From contig JAKULF010000019.1 of assembly GCA_022661535.1 (NCBI GenBank), positions 434,001 through 498,000 of the forward strand: DNA of 64,000 bases, in the 5' to 3' direction. Below the pieces are notes generated by a model, which made no database searches, was not told where the DNA came from, and saw only the letters and a program-made list of their open reading frames with translations. This DNA is from Eutypa lata. Its lineage: Eukaryota > Ascomycota > Sordariomycetes > Xylariales > Diatrypaceae. Positions within the stretch are counted from its first letter, which is position 1. The number at the start of each line of letters is the position of its first letter. The position numbers and the translations under genes are program-made. Positions 32,803 to 44,790 of the stretch are shown piece by piece.

Positions 32803-34819
32803 CTTGAGTAGGTATGTGCTCTCGGATCAACCGTCAAAACAATACATAAAATTGCCGGATAGGAAGAAATGCATTGCTGTGCAGAACATATAGTGTTATA
32901 CGCAGGCTGGCTGTCTGGGAGGCAGCCAACTGCACACCGATACTACAATGTATAAAGTCGTAGTTACGTCATATATGCATGCATTCTGCTTGTTCGCCTT
33001 CATACCCCTTTATCTTGGCAGCGTTGGAGGTGCTTGATCGACAATGTTCAATATAATAGTCAGCTAGCGCTAGTATTCATAAGCCTGCCTCACCTTTCAT
33101 GCCCGGCTAACTATATGCTACGCGAGTGTAGTTGTCATTGAGAAACTACGAGTTATCAGGGCGTAGACTAGTTGATACCAGTATGACGAAGGTTTTCCCA
33201 CATCAGATGTAATTTAGCAAGAGCTGCGTGAACGAGCTTCTTATATAAATGGACATCGGACGGTTTCTGGCGATCTTTTATTCGTTGATTATGAGATGAT
33301 AAGAGTGGAAGGTTGGTATGCAAGTATGTTTTGTTTGGGCTGGCGAGGGCTTGCTATAGGACAAGGTGTTATAAGGTTGGGTATAGTTCTCCGTTGGAGT
33401 TGCAAGTTTGATCTGACGCGCATCCGTCCCCGAGAGAAATGGAGTACAATTATGTATTTGTGCGTACGAAGCTATATGTATGGGGATTACATGGGGTAAG
33501 GCGCCGATCTATTCAATAGCCGACGGGAGACCTTTTCTGGCATTTTATCCCAAAACCCCCGATTGGACATGGGAGTTGTTTCATTCAAGGAAAAGCACAG
33601 ATTCCGTGAGGATCCCTTGTTACATATTGTTGTCAGTGGGGTCGAATTCGAGACAACCGCCAAGGAACGTCTTGAAACGGCCCACATCACACAGCTCAGA
33701 CTCTTCGAGTATGATAACTACATGTACTCGGAAGCTGCGAAGTTGCGGTTGTCAGTCATTGGCGCCGTTTTAACCGGAGAATTCTTTTAGATTTCCCCAG
33801 CAAAGCCACACGGCTAAGCAAGCAGGGCAAGTGGTCTAGTCTAAGCTTGGTGAAGGGTGTTTCGACCTATCCCACATTGCCATCACCTGCTCTCCAGAAG
33901 CTGCAGTAAACTTGCCCACCAAGGGTCCGATGCGGCTCCCAGTGCGTGAGCACTTTATCCTTACTTTCATCGGTGAGGTTGACAATGTTTCACACCCTCT
34001 GGATTACTGCCGGTGGGTTACATTCCGCCGGCATTCGCGCGGCGTGGACTATATTGTATAGTAATGGACGAGGTTTGGTTCGGTTCGCCAAGCCAGGACT
34101 CAGGCTGCCAAGACAAGGCTCATGCCAAGCTCCCACAGCATCAATGCCATCCTCGACAGGATCGCCATCGTCTTATGGGCCCTCGAAGTAATAATTGCTA
34201 ATATTTACTCTAATCTTCGCGGAGTACTACAGCATTTGAAACTATCTGATGGCGCAAGATGGCTGATCAACGGTTTACTATAGTCTCGATAAGACAAGGT
34301 CTGCGTCTTAGCAAAAGCTTAGGATGTCTTTTCCTACCATGTATCAAACATCTCCATGTAGATCTATATCTATTTTTGATGCTGTCGTGAGTGGCAAGTA
34401 TGATCTGATATACACACTACAGCGGGCAGCCGTGTTCAGGGTGCTGAATGATCATCGCGGAGCGTTCATGCGCCATATTAAAGCTTTGCCATTGCCGGCC
34501 TCTTCAGAGAAATTCCAAGACCTTTCACTCCTCATCACGTTGCACTGTAATGACCTGAGTTGGAACTGCGTGGTCTTTCCTCCTTTCTTTTCTATTCTTT
34601 CTTATAAGTTCCCTTCTCTTGGCATAAGGATTGAGTCCTTTTCGTCTGTTTTCTACATCCGAAGGTCGCCGGGCGCCTTTATAACATTTACTATCTTTCT
34701 ATCGTTCTCGTTTTTGTGTACTTTTTTCTAACCGACAGCGGCCGGGTCCGTTCTTTAATTGTATCCTTTCATTCTTATTCGTATCATCCGTTAGATATAA
34801 CAATCCTTAGCTTATCACA
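32803..34819. other. Intergenic region, divergent promoters of the CDF and ZIP genes
   Basis: The two metal transporters are transcribed away from each other, so this 2 kb contains both promoters. A plus-strand frame at 33563-33790 (75 codons, includes EDPLLHIVVSGVEFETTAKE) looks mildly protein-like but matches no family known to me. A caaggt word at 34295-34300 resembles the core I recall for fungal zinc-responsive ZafA sites; a six-base match is weak evidence. Pyrimidine-rich DNA at 34570-34735 could be the ZIP 5' leader. Confidence 0.45.
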
Positions 34820-36335
34820 ATGGACGGAATGGCGAAACCTGTGTGCGGCGGCGGCGAGGAGGCTGGAGAATACGATGTGGGTTTACATACTGTTGGATTA
34901 TGTGAGTACTCGGGATATTATACAAACCCCAGTTGTATCAGAAATACTAACACATTTTTATAGTTCTGGTCCTGCTGGCCTCTTGCCTTGGTAAGCATGG
35001 TTACTATGATTCCGAGTGCCCATATGCTAATATGGAATAGGTGCTGGCTTCCCGGTGGCAGCTAAGAAGCTCAGTTGGCTTAAGGTACCAGAGAAGGTGT
35101 TCTTCGCTTGCAAGCATTTCGGAACAGGTGTCCTAATCGCAACGGCTTTCGTTCATGTTAGTCTACCCATTGTACCAGTACATGCCGCATAGGCTGACAG
35201 ACCCTACAGCTTCTTCCCACCGCTTTCTTCAGCCTTTCAGACCCCTGCCTCCCGGACCTGTTTGTGGAAGACTACCCTCCGATGCCTGGCGTTATCATGA
35301 TGGCATCTCTGTTTGCCTTGTTCGTTATTGAGATGTGGATGAACAATAAGATAGGCGGCCACTCGCATGGCGGTGCCATGGGATTCGAGGCTAACCCAGC
35401 GCCCATGCCCATGGCGGCTCCTCCCCGCCCCGCCCGGACAAACACCCAGACCAGCTTCGAAGCGGACGAGGTTACGTACGAGAAGAAGATGGCACAGCAT
35501 ATCTACGAGGAGAGAGCCCGTTACGAGGAGCAGGTTGCAATGAACAGCCCCACTGATCTCGACGCTCCCCCTTCGGAGATGCCTCCCTGGTTCGTTGTCT
35601 TCTACGAGCAGTATGTGCGTCAGCGTCTCGAGATGATGAACATGATCCGATCGGCCACCCCCCAGCCTACTACGGAAGTTACCGTTACCGAGAAGTCCCA
35701 GTGGGATGTTGAGGGACAGCAGGTCGACCCCATGGTCTACAAGAAAATGTCGATGAACATCACCCTACTTGAAGGCGGTATCCTGTTCCACTCCGTATTC
35801 GTTGGCATGACTGTCTCTATCACCATCGAGGGCTATGTGATCTTGCTTGTTGCTATCCTTTTCCATCAGATGTTTGAGGGTCTTGGACTTGGCTCCCGTA
35901 TCGCTGCCGTCCCCTATCCTAAGGGTAGCATCAGGCCCTGGCTGTTGGTTTTCGCTTTCGGAACTACCGCGCCTATCGGGCAGGCTATTGGATTGGCTGC
36001 ACGCAACAGTTACGACCCCAACAGCGCCTTCGGTCTTATCATCGTCGGTATCTTCAACGCAATGTAAGTTTCCGTGTCGCTGTATGTATTTCTACGGAAA
36101 ACGCTAATCGGCTTCCTTGTAGCTCGTCTGGTCTGCTTATCTACGCTGCGCTCGTTGATCTGCTTGCCGAGGATTTCCTTTCCGAAGAGGCCAACCACAC
36201 CCTCACGAGTAAGCAGAAGAAGATTGCTTTCATGTGGGTGTTACTAGGAGGTATGTCATTCCGTTCATGGTATTTCTTGCCGTATGCTAATAATTGGCAG
36301 CGATTGGCATGTCGATTGTCGGCGCTTTTGCGTAG
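34820..36335 (+). CDS. ZIP-family zinc transporter (Zrt type)
   Basis: Six exons give 413 residues: 34820-34901, 34964-34990, 35041-35156, 35210-36063, 36123-36250 and 36301-36335. Introns are 50-62 nt. ZIP proteins bring zinc or iron into the cytosol. A charged N-terminus with C/G residues precedes TM1 (LFLVLLASCLGAGFPV). TM2 carries FGTGVLIATAFVHLLPTAFF. The cytosolic loop has a short GGHSHGG metal-binding motif and a long acidic/Met-rich linker. TM4 has ILFHSVFVGM and TM5 HQMFEGLGLGSR, the HxxxEG signature. The protein ends in TM8, FMWVLLGAIGMSIVGAFA. It is most like plasma-membrane zinc transporters of the Zrt1/Zrt2 group, and the linker is longer than the usual His-rich loop. I chose the ATG at 34820; a second ATG follows three codons later. 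Confidence 0.94.
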
Positions 36336-37931
36336 ACGTGCATCGAAGGATGGGCTGTTGTTCGGCTAGGGACTTGAGGCAAGACGAAGGTGGTGCCGAG
36401 TACCCAGAGCTCAATTACAAAGACGACGGAACCCATTGAGTGAAGTAATTCAATTGGCGCGGATCCGGGCTATCATCGTGTCATAGGACTATACGCCCGT
36501 AGACTCGTCAGAGCGATCGACTGATGGAGACCCGATGTCCGTAAGATAGAACACGCGCCGTTGCCCCTTTAAAGCGTGTAATAAGTCCTCGCTATGATTA
36601 GGACTCTCTTGTCATATAGAGAGCGCATAATCTACCACTGTCATTACCGCTCTTTCACGTTCACCTCGGGCGGATGCCCACTTTAGGTTCGAAGGAAGTA
36701 AGGGGAACTACTGGCCGTAAACCCTCTGAGCACGGAGTCAGGCCGAAGTTCTATACAATCGCAGCTTCGGGCTCTGATAGTGCCCATGCTAAAACATCTT
36801 CGGATGTAACAGCAAATAGGACAGGTGTCTGGTGCCTAATAGGACCGTCACCTTGTCGGATTGAGAAATCCCAGCAATGGTTTTGGGGATGGAATCTCCC
36901 TGGTGCGGCTGAGGAGTGGTTAATTGTGTAATATAGCGCGAATATATAGTTTGAATGCAGAAGATGAGATCGAATGGTCCGCAACAAAGATACAGTCTTC
37001 AAACTCCTGTGGCATTGTGCCCCTTGCCAAATATGTGTGATAATAGTGATATTTGCTACTATACACGAGTAGTAGTTGGTTTTAGAACCAAATCGGGATC
37101 TCGGTTGATCTCGTAAGCAATTCCTGAGGTAATTTTCTTCCCTTTCAGTGAGCCACAGTGCTTAAGGCTACTAAAATAGACACATTCGATTGTAGGAACT
37201 CCCGGAATACACCCACACGTCCCTAGAATGCCTATAAAAAAGGAGTTACTAATCCCAAACGTGGTAGTTGATCCGGGTTCTATTACAAGAGAGTACTTTA
37301 TAGATTCCGAGATGTGATGTCCATGTGTGTTGTTAGTAGATATTGTTAAAGAGAAGATATCTCTCTCATTTTCAACCCAAAACCTCATTGTTTCCTTTGG
37401 TCCGTGTGTGTTCCTTGGATAATACTTACTAGGGTTGGTGGCGTCTCGGTGCCTTTATGAAAGACCTAAAACCAATGATTAGGGGAGCGCCAAATCCTAT
37501 TCGATACTTTATGACATTGAAGCAATAACTGCTTGGTTTACGATACTGCTCCAGTTGCCTGGATCCAGCACATTCAGGTGGTCAATATATAATAGGTGTG
37601 TGGTAATACCTTGCCAGCTAAGGATAATATGGAATAATCAACAAGTAGCTCAATCATTACGGGGACGAGCTGGAGTGTTCATAGATAGGGGCACGTTCAT
37701 AGCAGCTATGAAGTTAGATTTACACATATCTGCTTGACATAACTCACTTCATATACATTTGCTGTTAAAGCACAGCTGTGCTCGGGGCTATTGGTGAGGG
37801 TTATATACAACTTGGACCCCCAAGGCAACATGCTCATCCCAACCGACCCAAGAGACCACAGCGCTAGGAGGTCTCGAAACACTCGCTTAGCCCCAGTGGA
37901 TGTTCCAATCGCAACAGACCCTCGGCTCTTC
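36336..37931. other. Intergenic region; one doubtful small frame
   Basis: This lies between the converging ZIP and dioxygenase genes. A minus-strand frame at 37059-37388 (109 codons, ATG start) reads smoothly, with a Gly/Cys segment GILGTCGCIPGVPTIECVYF, but has no signal peptide and no family I recognise; it is AT-rich and could be a fragment. Nothing else is seen. Confidence 0.4.
37059..37388 (-). CDS. Doubtful small hypothetical protein
   Basis: A 109-codon frame from an ATG at 37388 to a stop at 37059. It contains four cysteines in the middle and Ser/Thr-rich ends. No domain, signal peptide or membrane segment beyond one weakly hydrophobic stretch (FFIGILGTCGCIPGV) is evident. It lies 540 bases beyond the dioxygenase stop, on the same strand. 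I give it only because it is the longest uninterrupted frame in this gap. Confidence 0.2.
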   Translation of the reverse strand: MRFWVENERDIFSLTISTNNTHGHHISESIKYSLVIEPGSTTTFGISNSFFIGILGTCGCIPGVPTIECVYFSSLKHCGSLKGKKITSGIAYEINRDPDLVLKPTTTRV

Positions 37932-38987
37932 TTAGAAAACCTTGCCCGCATAGTCCTTGGGCGCCAAGATAACGTTGTAGTTCAACTCTACTTCGGCCTT
38001 GTCGTCACCTTTTAGCGGTGGGAAATCGACGACGAGGTCATCCTTAACGGCGAAGACTGTATCGGTCTCCAGCCATTGATCATCCCGGGGGTACAATTGT
38101 GTGGTGCATCCCTTGTATTCGGGGTGTGTTACCTAACGGAATTTTTAGCAAGGGTCACTCACATTCGATCCTGTGCAGGAGAATACTAACCATAATGTGG
38201 ATGTGTGCTGGACGCATAGGGTGGCGGTCCATCATCTGCAGCAGCTGGTACGAAGGCCCATTCGTGGGTAGCGAGTACGCCGTAGGGTGATAGCAGTAGA
38301 ACCAGTACTTTCCGTTTTCGTCGGTGCGGAACTTGCCTCGTAGGTTGTTGGGCGTCTGGTTCTCGGGGTCTTGGAAATCATACTTGCCATTAGACGATGC
38401 CTGCCAGATATCGAAGACGGCGTTCGGGATGGGGTTGCCGGTCACGAGGTCGCTGACGACGCCGTGCATGAGGCACACGCGTCCGTTTGGGGCAGCATCC
38501 TGAATGATGGTTCCGCCGTTCTCACGGAAAGGGGCGTTTGGAGACCAAAAGGGGCCTAGAATGGCCGAGGACGTGGGGTCCACACCCGTGTCCGACACGA
38601 TCTTATGGGCAATCTCATCAACGAGCCTAGAAAGAAGGTGTGTCAGGAAAGCGGGGTAGATCACGGTGAGCAGCTAACATTTACGTACGATTCAAGGCCT
38701 AGAATATCCGACACTCTGTGAGCTTCGTTTCTCGTCTGGCCCGATTCAGCGTATATGCGTCCAACAGCATTGACGAAGTGGACACCACCCATCCACTCGT
38801 CTATGGTCAGCTCAACTTCGCGAGAGAAGTCATGAAGATGCCGGATCAAAGAGCCGAGAACGACTCGGTTTCTCTCAGTCGCATTTGGGCCCATAGTGTC
38901 AATGACACGTTGAGTAAAGGTTGGGTCATATTTGGAGGGTGTTGGGGCCTGCACCCCGTTGGAAATGCCTGTGGCCGCGGGCGACAT
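37932..38987 (-). CDS. Intradiol ring-cleavage dioxygenase (catechol/hydroxyquinol 1,2-dioxygenase)
   Basis: Exons 38689-38987, 38191-38626 and 37932-38132, with introns of 62 and 58 nt, give 311 residues. The enzyme opens aromatic diols between the hydroxyls using Fe(III), in the cytosol. An N-terminal helical domain (residues about 20-110, with [13 protein letters not shown] and LGLESLVDEI) marks the catechol/hydroxyquinol class rather than protocatechuate dioxygenases. The iron ligands are all present: Y182 (GKYDF), Y217 (PTAYSLP), H241 and H243 (RPAHIHIM). [12 protein letters not shown] and [14 protein letters not shown] are typical of the family. A start at 38987 (MSPAATG) fits the family better than an upstream in-frame ATG at 39098. 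It is divergent from the muconate-cyclase-like gene, which suggests co-regulation. Catechol versus hydroxyquinol cannot be decided by eye. Confidence 0.92.
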
Positions 38988-40543
38988 GCTGGATGTGTTT
39001 TCTTGCTCTCGTCTTAGTAAGATGGGATGTGAAAGATGAGGTAACAAGTAGGCAGTGTGATAGAATGTCAATTTAAATATTTCTCCTATTTCTCCCACTA
39101 GTAATTATAGATAATGCTTGCTGTGAATGGGACCGTTAAAGATAGGAAATAGGAGGTATGAGATGAAACGTCTCTTGCTTAAAAGGGAGGGAAGGTAGGC
39201 AGTTCAGTCAGATATATATATACCTATGTATATAGGTACACATACCAAGGGATATAGTTATAGCTAGCCTTAGACTTATATGTAGCAGAAACGGGTCCTT
39301 AAACGGGCAAATGAACGGGTCAATAAAAGGCATGACCATGGATGATAGCATCGGTAGGGCCTGGAGCACGACCCCTCCACCTCTAACCTATGTAGTAACA
39401 TCAACACTATTCTATACGTGAATTGATGATGACTGTGGATGATGGGGTGGATCGGACCGCCCTCACGGCAGGCAACGGAGTTCTTGGTCGGGTGAATTAT
39501 TGCCCTACCCTGACGCCCGCCCTCCATACTATGTAGCGTATCCTCCATTAACTAGCTACAATGTATACATTACGACAAGTACAATACCTCGTATGGGTGA
39601 TCTATGTATTACAGCACATACATTTTAGCTTCTTTACCCAAGTCGGACGACTAGGATTCGTTTCTACTTAAAATTGGCGGTGACCTAGAGAGGATGAGAA
39701 AGGGTCTTGACTGAGGATTATAATTTATACGTCCCCGTATCTATCCATCGACTACACAGTACCTAGGCTGCTAGGTAGGTTATGTAGTATGCGGCAAACA
39801 AGCGAGAAAGCGTTTACCCGATCGAGATTCAGCAATCAGCCACTTCCGGGTGCGGGCAATTTGACCCGTGTTCGCAGGTTCGTAAGTGCAGACCCCGCAG
39901 GTTCTACGTTTCATCTACCGCCATTGGTGCCGAACCTTATTGGCTTTGTGCCGTCGCGGAACATTCTTTCCCCACATGAACTATTCCGAGCCCTCCAGTT
40001 TTGGGGAATGCCCAGTAGGTAGGCAGGTAGGTACTATGTAAGCAAGTAAGATTACTAGGATTCAGACGAAGGAGACACGGAGGGGAAGAGAAGAGGGGTC
40101 GTGGGGTAATTAATGGGGTAGACATATGATCGAGTCTCGAATGCAAGCCCCTGTTGGGGATAAACTATTTTAGCTACTAGATACGTAACTATAAGATGAT
40201 GGGTAGCTAGCTCTAGGTAAGTAGGTAGCTAAGCCATAATAAGTATGATGGTCACTAGGGATGCCGGGTAGCTACACGGATTTGGGGGTTTATTGCTTTC
40301 ATCTATTTGTATGATAACGGGTATAGTTACTAAGTATGAGTATATAGATAGCCTCATAAGATGATAATTTAATCTCTCGTTCATCGGGTATAGAAAGAAA
40401 ACGTGTCTTATTTTCTATACATTGCTTATCGTACTAAATCCAACCGAAGGAGGGGGAAACAGAAGAGGAGAGTAGAGGATATAGGGAAGAATATCGAAAA
40501 GAGAGGGATAAGAGAAGAGTAGAGGCATATATTAGTATCTAAA
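38988..40543. promoter_or_regulatory. Shared intergenic region of the divergent dioxygenase and cyclase genes
   Basis: This 1556-base gap must contain both promoters. At 39847-39868 an inverted CGGGT...ACCCG (CGG and CCG 16 bases apart) resembles a Zn2Cys6 dimer site, although such spacing also arises by chance. Pyrimidine- and purine-rich tracts, including aggaggggg and agaggag runs, lie at 40440-40520, just before the cyclase ATG. TACCTA/TAGGTA words occur at 39220-39235, 39760-39780 and 40015-40030. No gene is seen inside. Confidence 0.4.
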
Positions 40544-41769
40544 ATGCCTGTGCATCATCTTATGATAGGAACATGGACGCCTCCAGGTGCCATATTCACC
40601 GTGGCATTCGACGACGAGAAGTTGACATTGGAGCTGGTGAAGCGCACCGAGATCCCCCACGAAGAACCCATCTCATGGATGACTTTCGACGTAAGTGCTT
40701 ACATACACTCGACCTCTTCTTCTACCTACTAACTCTCGCCTCTAGCACACCAAGAAGAACATATACGGTGCGGCGATGAAGAAGTGGTCTAGCTTCGCAG
40801 TGAAGAGTCCAACTGAAATCGTCCAAGAAGCATCACACCCGATGAATCATGACCGTCAGTTTTCCTCAGGTTGAAGTGCTCTGGTGCTCCATAGATAATT
40901 AATTCAACTAACAACGCCCCGCCGCAACAGCGCAAGCAAGCCTAGCATCTACCAACACCCGGGCCATCTTCCTGCTCGCCGCCCAGCAGCCGCCGTACGC
41001 CGTCTACTGCAACCCGTTCTACTCGCACGCGGGGCATGGGTCGGTGTTCTCCGTGTCGGCGACGGGAGCACTCGAGAATGCCACGCAACATTACGAGTAC
41101 CAGCCAAACTCGGGCATCCACGGTATGGTATTCGACCCGACCGAGACGTACTTGTACTCGGCGGACCTGAAGGCAAACAAGTTGTGGGTGCACCGAAAGG
41201 CCGATGCGGAGTCAGGCGCATTAGAACTCGTCGGCAGTGTCGACGCGCCGGACCCCGGGGACCACCCGCGCTGGGTTGCCATGCACCCCTCGGGGAACTA
41301 CCTATACGCGCTGATGGAGGCGGGGAATCGGCTGTGCGAGTACGTGGTAGACCCAGTGACGCGGATGCCGGTGTATACGCACCACTCCTACCCGCTCATC
41401 CCGCCGGGGATCCCGGGGCGGCGCGAAAAGATGTATCGTAGCGACGTATGTAGCCTGACGCGATCCGGGCGGTACCTGTTTGCGACGAGCCGAGCCAACA
41501 GCTTCGACCTGCAGGGGTATATCGCGGCGTTCCGGTTGCGAGATTGCGGCTCGATCGAGCGCCAGATCTGCCTAAACCCGACGCCGACTAGCGGTGGGCA
41601 CAGCAACGCCGTTGCGCCCTGCGACTGGAGCGACGAGTGGCTAGCTATCACGGACGATCAGGAGGGCTGGGTCGAGATTTACCGGTGGCAGGACGAGTTC
41701 CTGGCACGAGTAGCTAGGGTCAGGGTGCCCGAGCCGGGCTTCGGGATGAATGCTATTTGGTACGATTAG
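40544..41769 (+). CDS. Seven-bladed beta-propeller lactonase, (carboxy-)cis,cis-muconate cyclase type
   Basis: Exons 40544-40690, 40746-40854 and 40931-41769, with introns of 55 and 76 nt, give 364 residues. Fungal muconate lactonising enzymes of this fold close cis,cis-muconates to muconolactones in the beta-ketoadipate pathway; Neurospora CMLE is the best-known member. The visible family blocks are HHLMIGTWTPPGAIFTVAFD, AIFLLAAQQPPYAVYCNPFY, HGSVFSVSATG, IHGMVFDPTETYLYSADLKA, HPRWVAMHPSGNYLYALME, KMYRSDVCSLTRSGRYLFAT and GGHSNAVAPCDWSDEWLAIT. The third exon is GC-rich compared with its surroundings. The partner dioxygenase is of catechol type, so the natural substrate may be cis,cis-muconate rather than the 3-carboxy form. 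There is no signal peptide, so the protein is probably cytosolic. Confidence 0.9.
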
Positions 41770-42590
41770 GCTATTAGATAGATAGATACGATAATAGGAA
41801 ACGAGGCGTGGAAAAGGTGTAATATGACAAGTGTTACCTATAGACAAGACTATTCTAGATAGCATCTTTATAGACATATATTTTACAAGTTACATTCCAA
41901 TAATCCGTTCTTGTGCACACAGAGCACCATATACATATATGCAACATGCTGGAAGGTGTTGATTTAATGATATAGGGGGGATTATATATAAAGGGGCATG
42001 CCTATTATAAACGGATCGAGGTAGTTGTTCAAGGTAGTTGTTATTACCTAGGTACCTAGGTAAAATCAAACAGTAGGATAGCTGACAAAAGTTATTTAAT
42101 CTAGGATTGTTACATAGCTTCCCTAGAACTATGCCACTTCGCAAATCTGTAATACTCCCATCACAATGCCAATTATCGTCATCTTATGCTACTTAGTAAG
42201 CTAAAGTTTCCTTCTGATCTTATTTCCTTTAACTCCCTTTCTCTAACCAGACACTTCGGTATTCGAACACGATTTGACGCCTTGAATAGAAATAGAACGA
42301 AGCGTTGGGGTAATTTAACATATGGTACAACATGTCGACATGCGAGTAGTGTTATGGAGGCTTGAATTGCTGTCGCAGCAGGTTTAATGGCTGAGCTACT
42401 GATAACCACGTCTGAATAGCCCCGCAAGCTCTTTTCGAGAATACCAGCTGATAGTTGATTTCAGCAATCTCCAGCAATCTCCAGCACTATTCAGGTGTGG
42501 ACTTGTCGGGCATCCTCATAGTAAAGCCACAAAGCATTAGTTACCTGCGTTGAAGGCACGGCGATATGATTACATCCCGAATGTAGACGA
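41770..42590. other. Intergenic region between converging genes
   Basis: It contains the 3' ends of the cyclase and MAM3-like genes. No coding signal is seen. A near-perfect tandem palindrome tacctaggtacctaggta is at 42045-42062. Confidence 0.5.
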
Positions 42591-44790
42591 TTATTTTCCA
42601 CCCTTCTTCTTCCTGCGTTTGTTGTCCTCACTATCATCTTGTGTCTGGGAGTCTTGCGCAATGCTTGTTGTCTCTGCGACCAACCTTTCTTGATCGTGTC
42701 CGCTCGGGTTCGTTAGCTTAAGGACCACCTTCCGTACCCCGCCCGCTTCCACCACGTTCTCAGTGATACTACCACTGCGTGCATGGCCTCGTGACCTCCG
42801 CGGTACGCCCAGATTAGATGTTATGCTGTCGGTAGGCGAGCTCTCCTCGGTGGAGCCATTTTTTGCGTGCTCCTGATCAACCTTGATCGTAATCTCCCCA
42901 TCATCATTCAAAGTGCGACTACCATAATCCTGGTGGCCATCTTCCTGGCTAGGCTGAGACCTGAGAAGAGTCGTACGCTCATCAGCGTCACCTTCTAGTT
43001 CTTCTGCATTAATTCCCGTCGCCACGGAGTCTGATCGGCGTTGATCTGTAGTATGTCCCGCTCCTGGTTTGATCTTTACCGCAGAGACTCTAGTGCTCTT
43101 AGGGTTAGATGCTGGATTTGAAGGGCCGAGATGCTTCAAATGTTCACGCATGTCCTCAAAGTTGGCCTTAACAGACACCGTGTGACCAGCTGAGCCTCTT
43201 CGCACAAACAAAGACGTTGTTCTCGGGCTACTAGATAGGGTGGGAGTTTCATTTCTGGGCCCTAAGGAGGCTCTGTGTATGCGTTGAGCTTGATCGTGCT
43301 CACTCTCGGCCAAATCGACTAGCACGCCATCCTTAACAGCGGCGTCTTTGAGCAGGATATCTTTCCTCTGGATCCGTGCCTTGGGTGCAGGGTGAGCCCT
43401 ACGTATCGCCTTATGCACATCCACGTACACATCCGACTCGTCAATAATTTCCCTAGGTATTGTTAGTGAATAACTCGAGAGGGAAGACAGACCGGCAATA
43501 AAGTGATGAACATACTCCCCGATAAGTTCTTCTATGACATCCTCGAGGGTTACTACACCGATTGCACCACGATCTTCGCCAGGTGACTCCGAGATCAAGA
43601 CCACTTCGCATTTACATCAGTAACCGCGATAAAAAGGGAGCTTTGACGTAGTAAGTAGGTCGGTGCACTTACTGTGAGACTTCCCCTCCTGAAAATAATT
43701 AATAATATCTAAACAACTAGTCTCTGGTCGTGTTTCGGGAAGGGTAGCCAGAGGAAAGTCCCTAACGCGCTTCTCGTCCTCGGGATCATACGTGATTAAA
43801 ATTTTGACGAGAAGCATGCCCACGAAATTAGTTGGGTTCCCCGTCTGGTGAATAGGAACACGGGAATAACCAGCGTCGAGGATTAGATCAGTAGTCTTCT
43901 GGTCGAGCACGGTATCCTCCGACATGGTAAAGACGTCATCCATAGGGGTCATAACCTCCTCGACAGGCTTCCTCTTGAGATCGAGCACGGCGCTGATGAT
44001 GGTAACTTCATCCTGGTTCAAGCGCTCGTCGACGGCGCCTAGGGACTTGTGTAGAGTGACCAACGTCTTGAGCCCGCTCTTCTTGTAGATGGTACCGTGG
44101 TCTTCACCCAGCATCCAGTCAAGAAGTTTAGCAGTAGGCCAGGCAACCGGAGCCATGACGTACATAAGGAAAAGCACGGGCTTGGACATATAACCGCCGA
44201 TTTGCAGGCCGTAACGGACGCAGACCGACTGGGGGAGAACTTCGCCGAAGATAACTAACGACCGAAAGTATACAGATTAGCGCTGGGCGAGACAAGAATA
44301 TAAGGGGGTGTAGGACTATACACGTACCGATCAGCACAGTACTGCCAACGACGGCGGCGACTCCGCCTCCAAAACAGCGGTCCAAAACGACAGGCAAAGT
44401 CTCGTTGACTATGACATTAGATAGCAAGAGGGTGACAAGAAGCCAATGCTTTCCCTTGGTCAGGAGGTCGTGTACACGCCTGGCATTCTTCCGTTGGGGC
44501 TCCTCTGGATCGAGAGACACAACCTGGAGGTAGACCTCATCCTGACCCATAAGAGCAATAGTAAGACCAGCAAAGGCACCACCCATTAGCACTAAGACCA
44601 TGGATGCAACGTACAGCACCCATAGTGCTCCACCATCAGCTACGGGGACATCACCACCATGTTCCTGAGATCGGAGAGGAGCAGCAGCGGTTATTCCAAA
44701 GAGCATAGCCATAGCCCTAGACAGGGTCATGAGGGTTGTGCGAATCTGAAAGACATTGTGCCCGGGGTTGCCACCGTGCCTGGCTATCAT
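42591..44790 (-). CDS. MAM3: DUF21/CBS-domain membrane protein, MAM3/CNNM family
   Basis: Exons 44328-44790, 43673-44254, 43516-43603 and 42591-43452, with introns of 73, 69 and 63 nt, give 664 residues. The family (yeast Mam3, animal CNNM, bacterial CorC) controls Mg/Mn and is linked to metal tolerance at the vacuole. After a short hydrophobic N-terminal helix, the DUF21 transmembrane domain spans residues about 50-220 with [51 protein letters not shown] and [19 protein letters not shown]. The CBS pair follows, with [34 protein letters not shown], and [20 protein letters not shown] at the exon 3-4 junction. The last 250 residues are polar and Ser-rich and end in a basic KRRKKKGGK. The 63-nt intron has no stop in frame. 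Confidence 0.93.
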
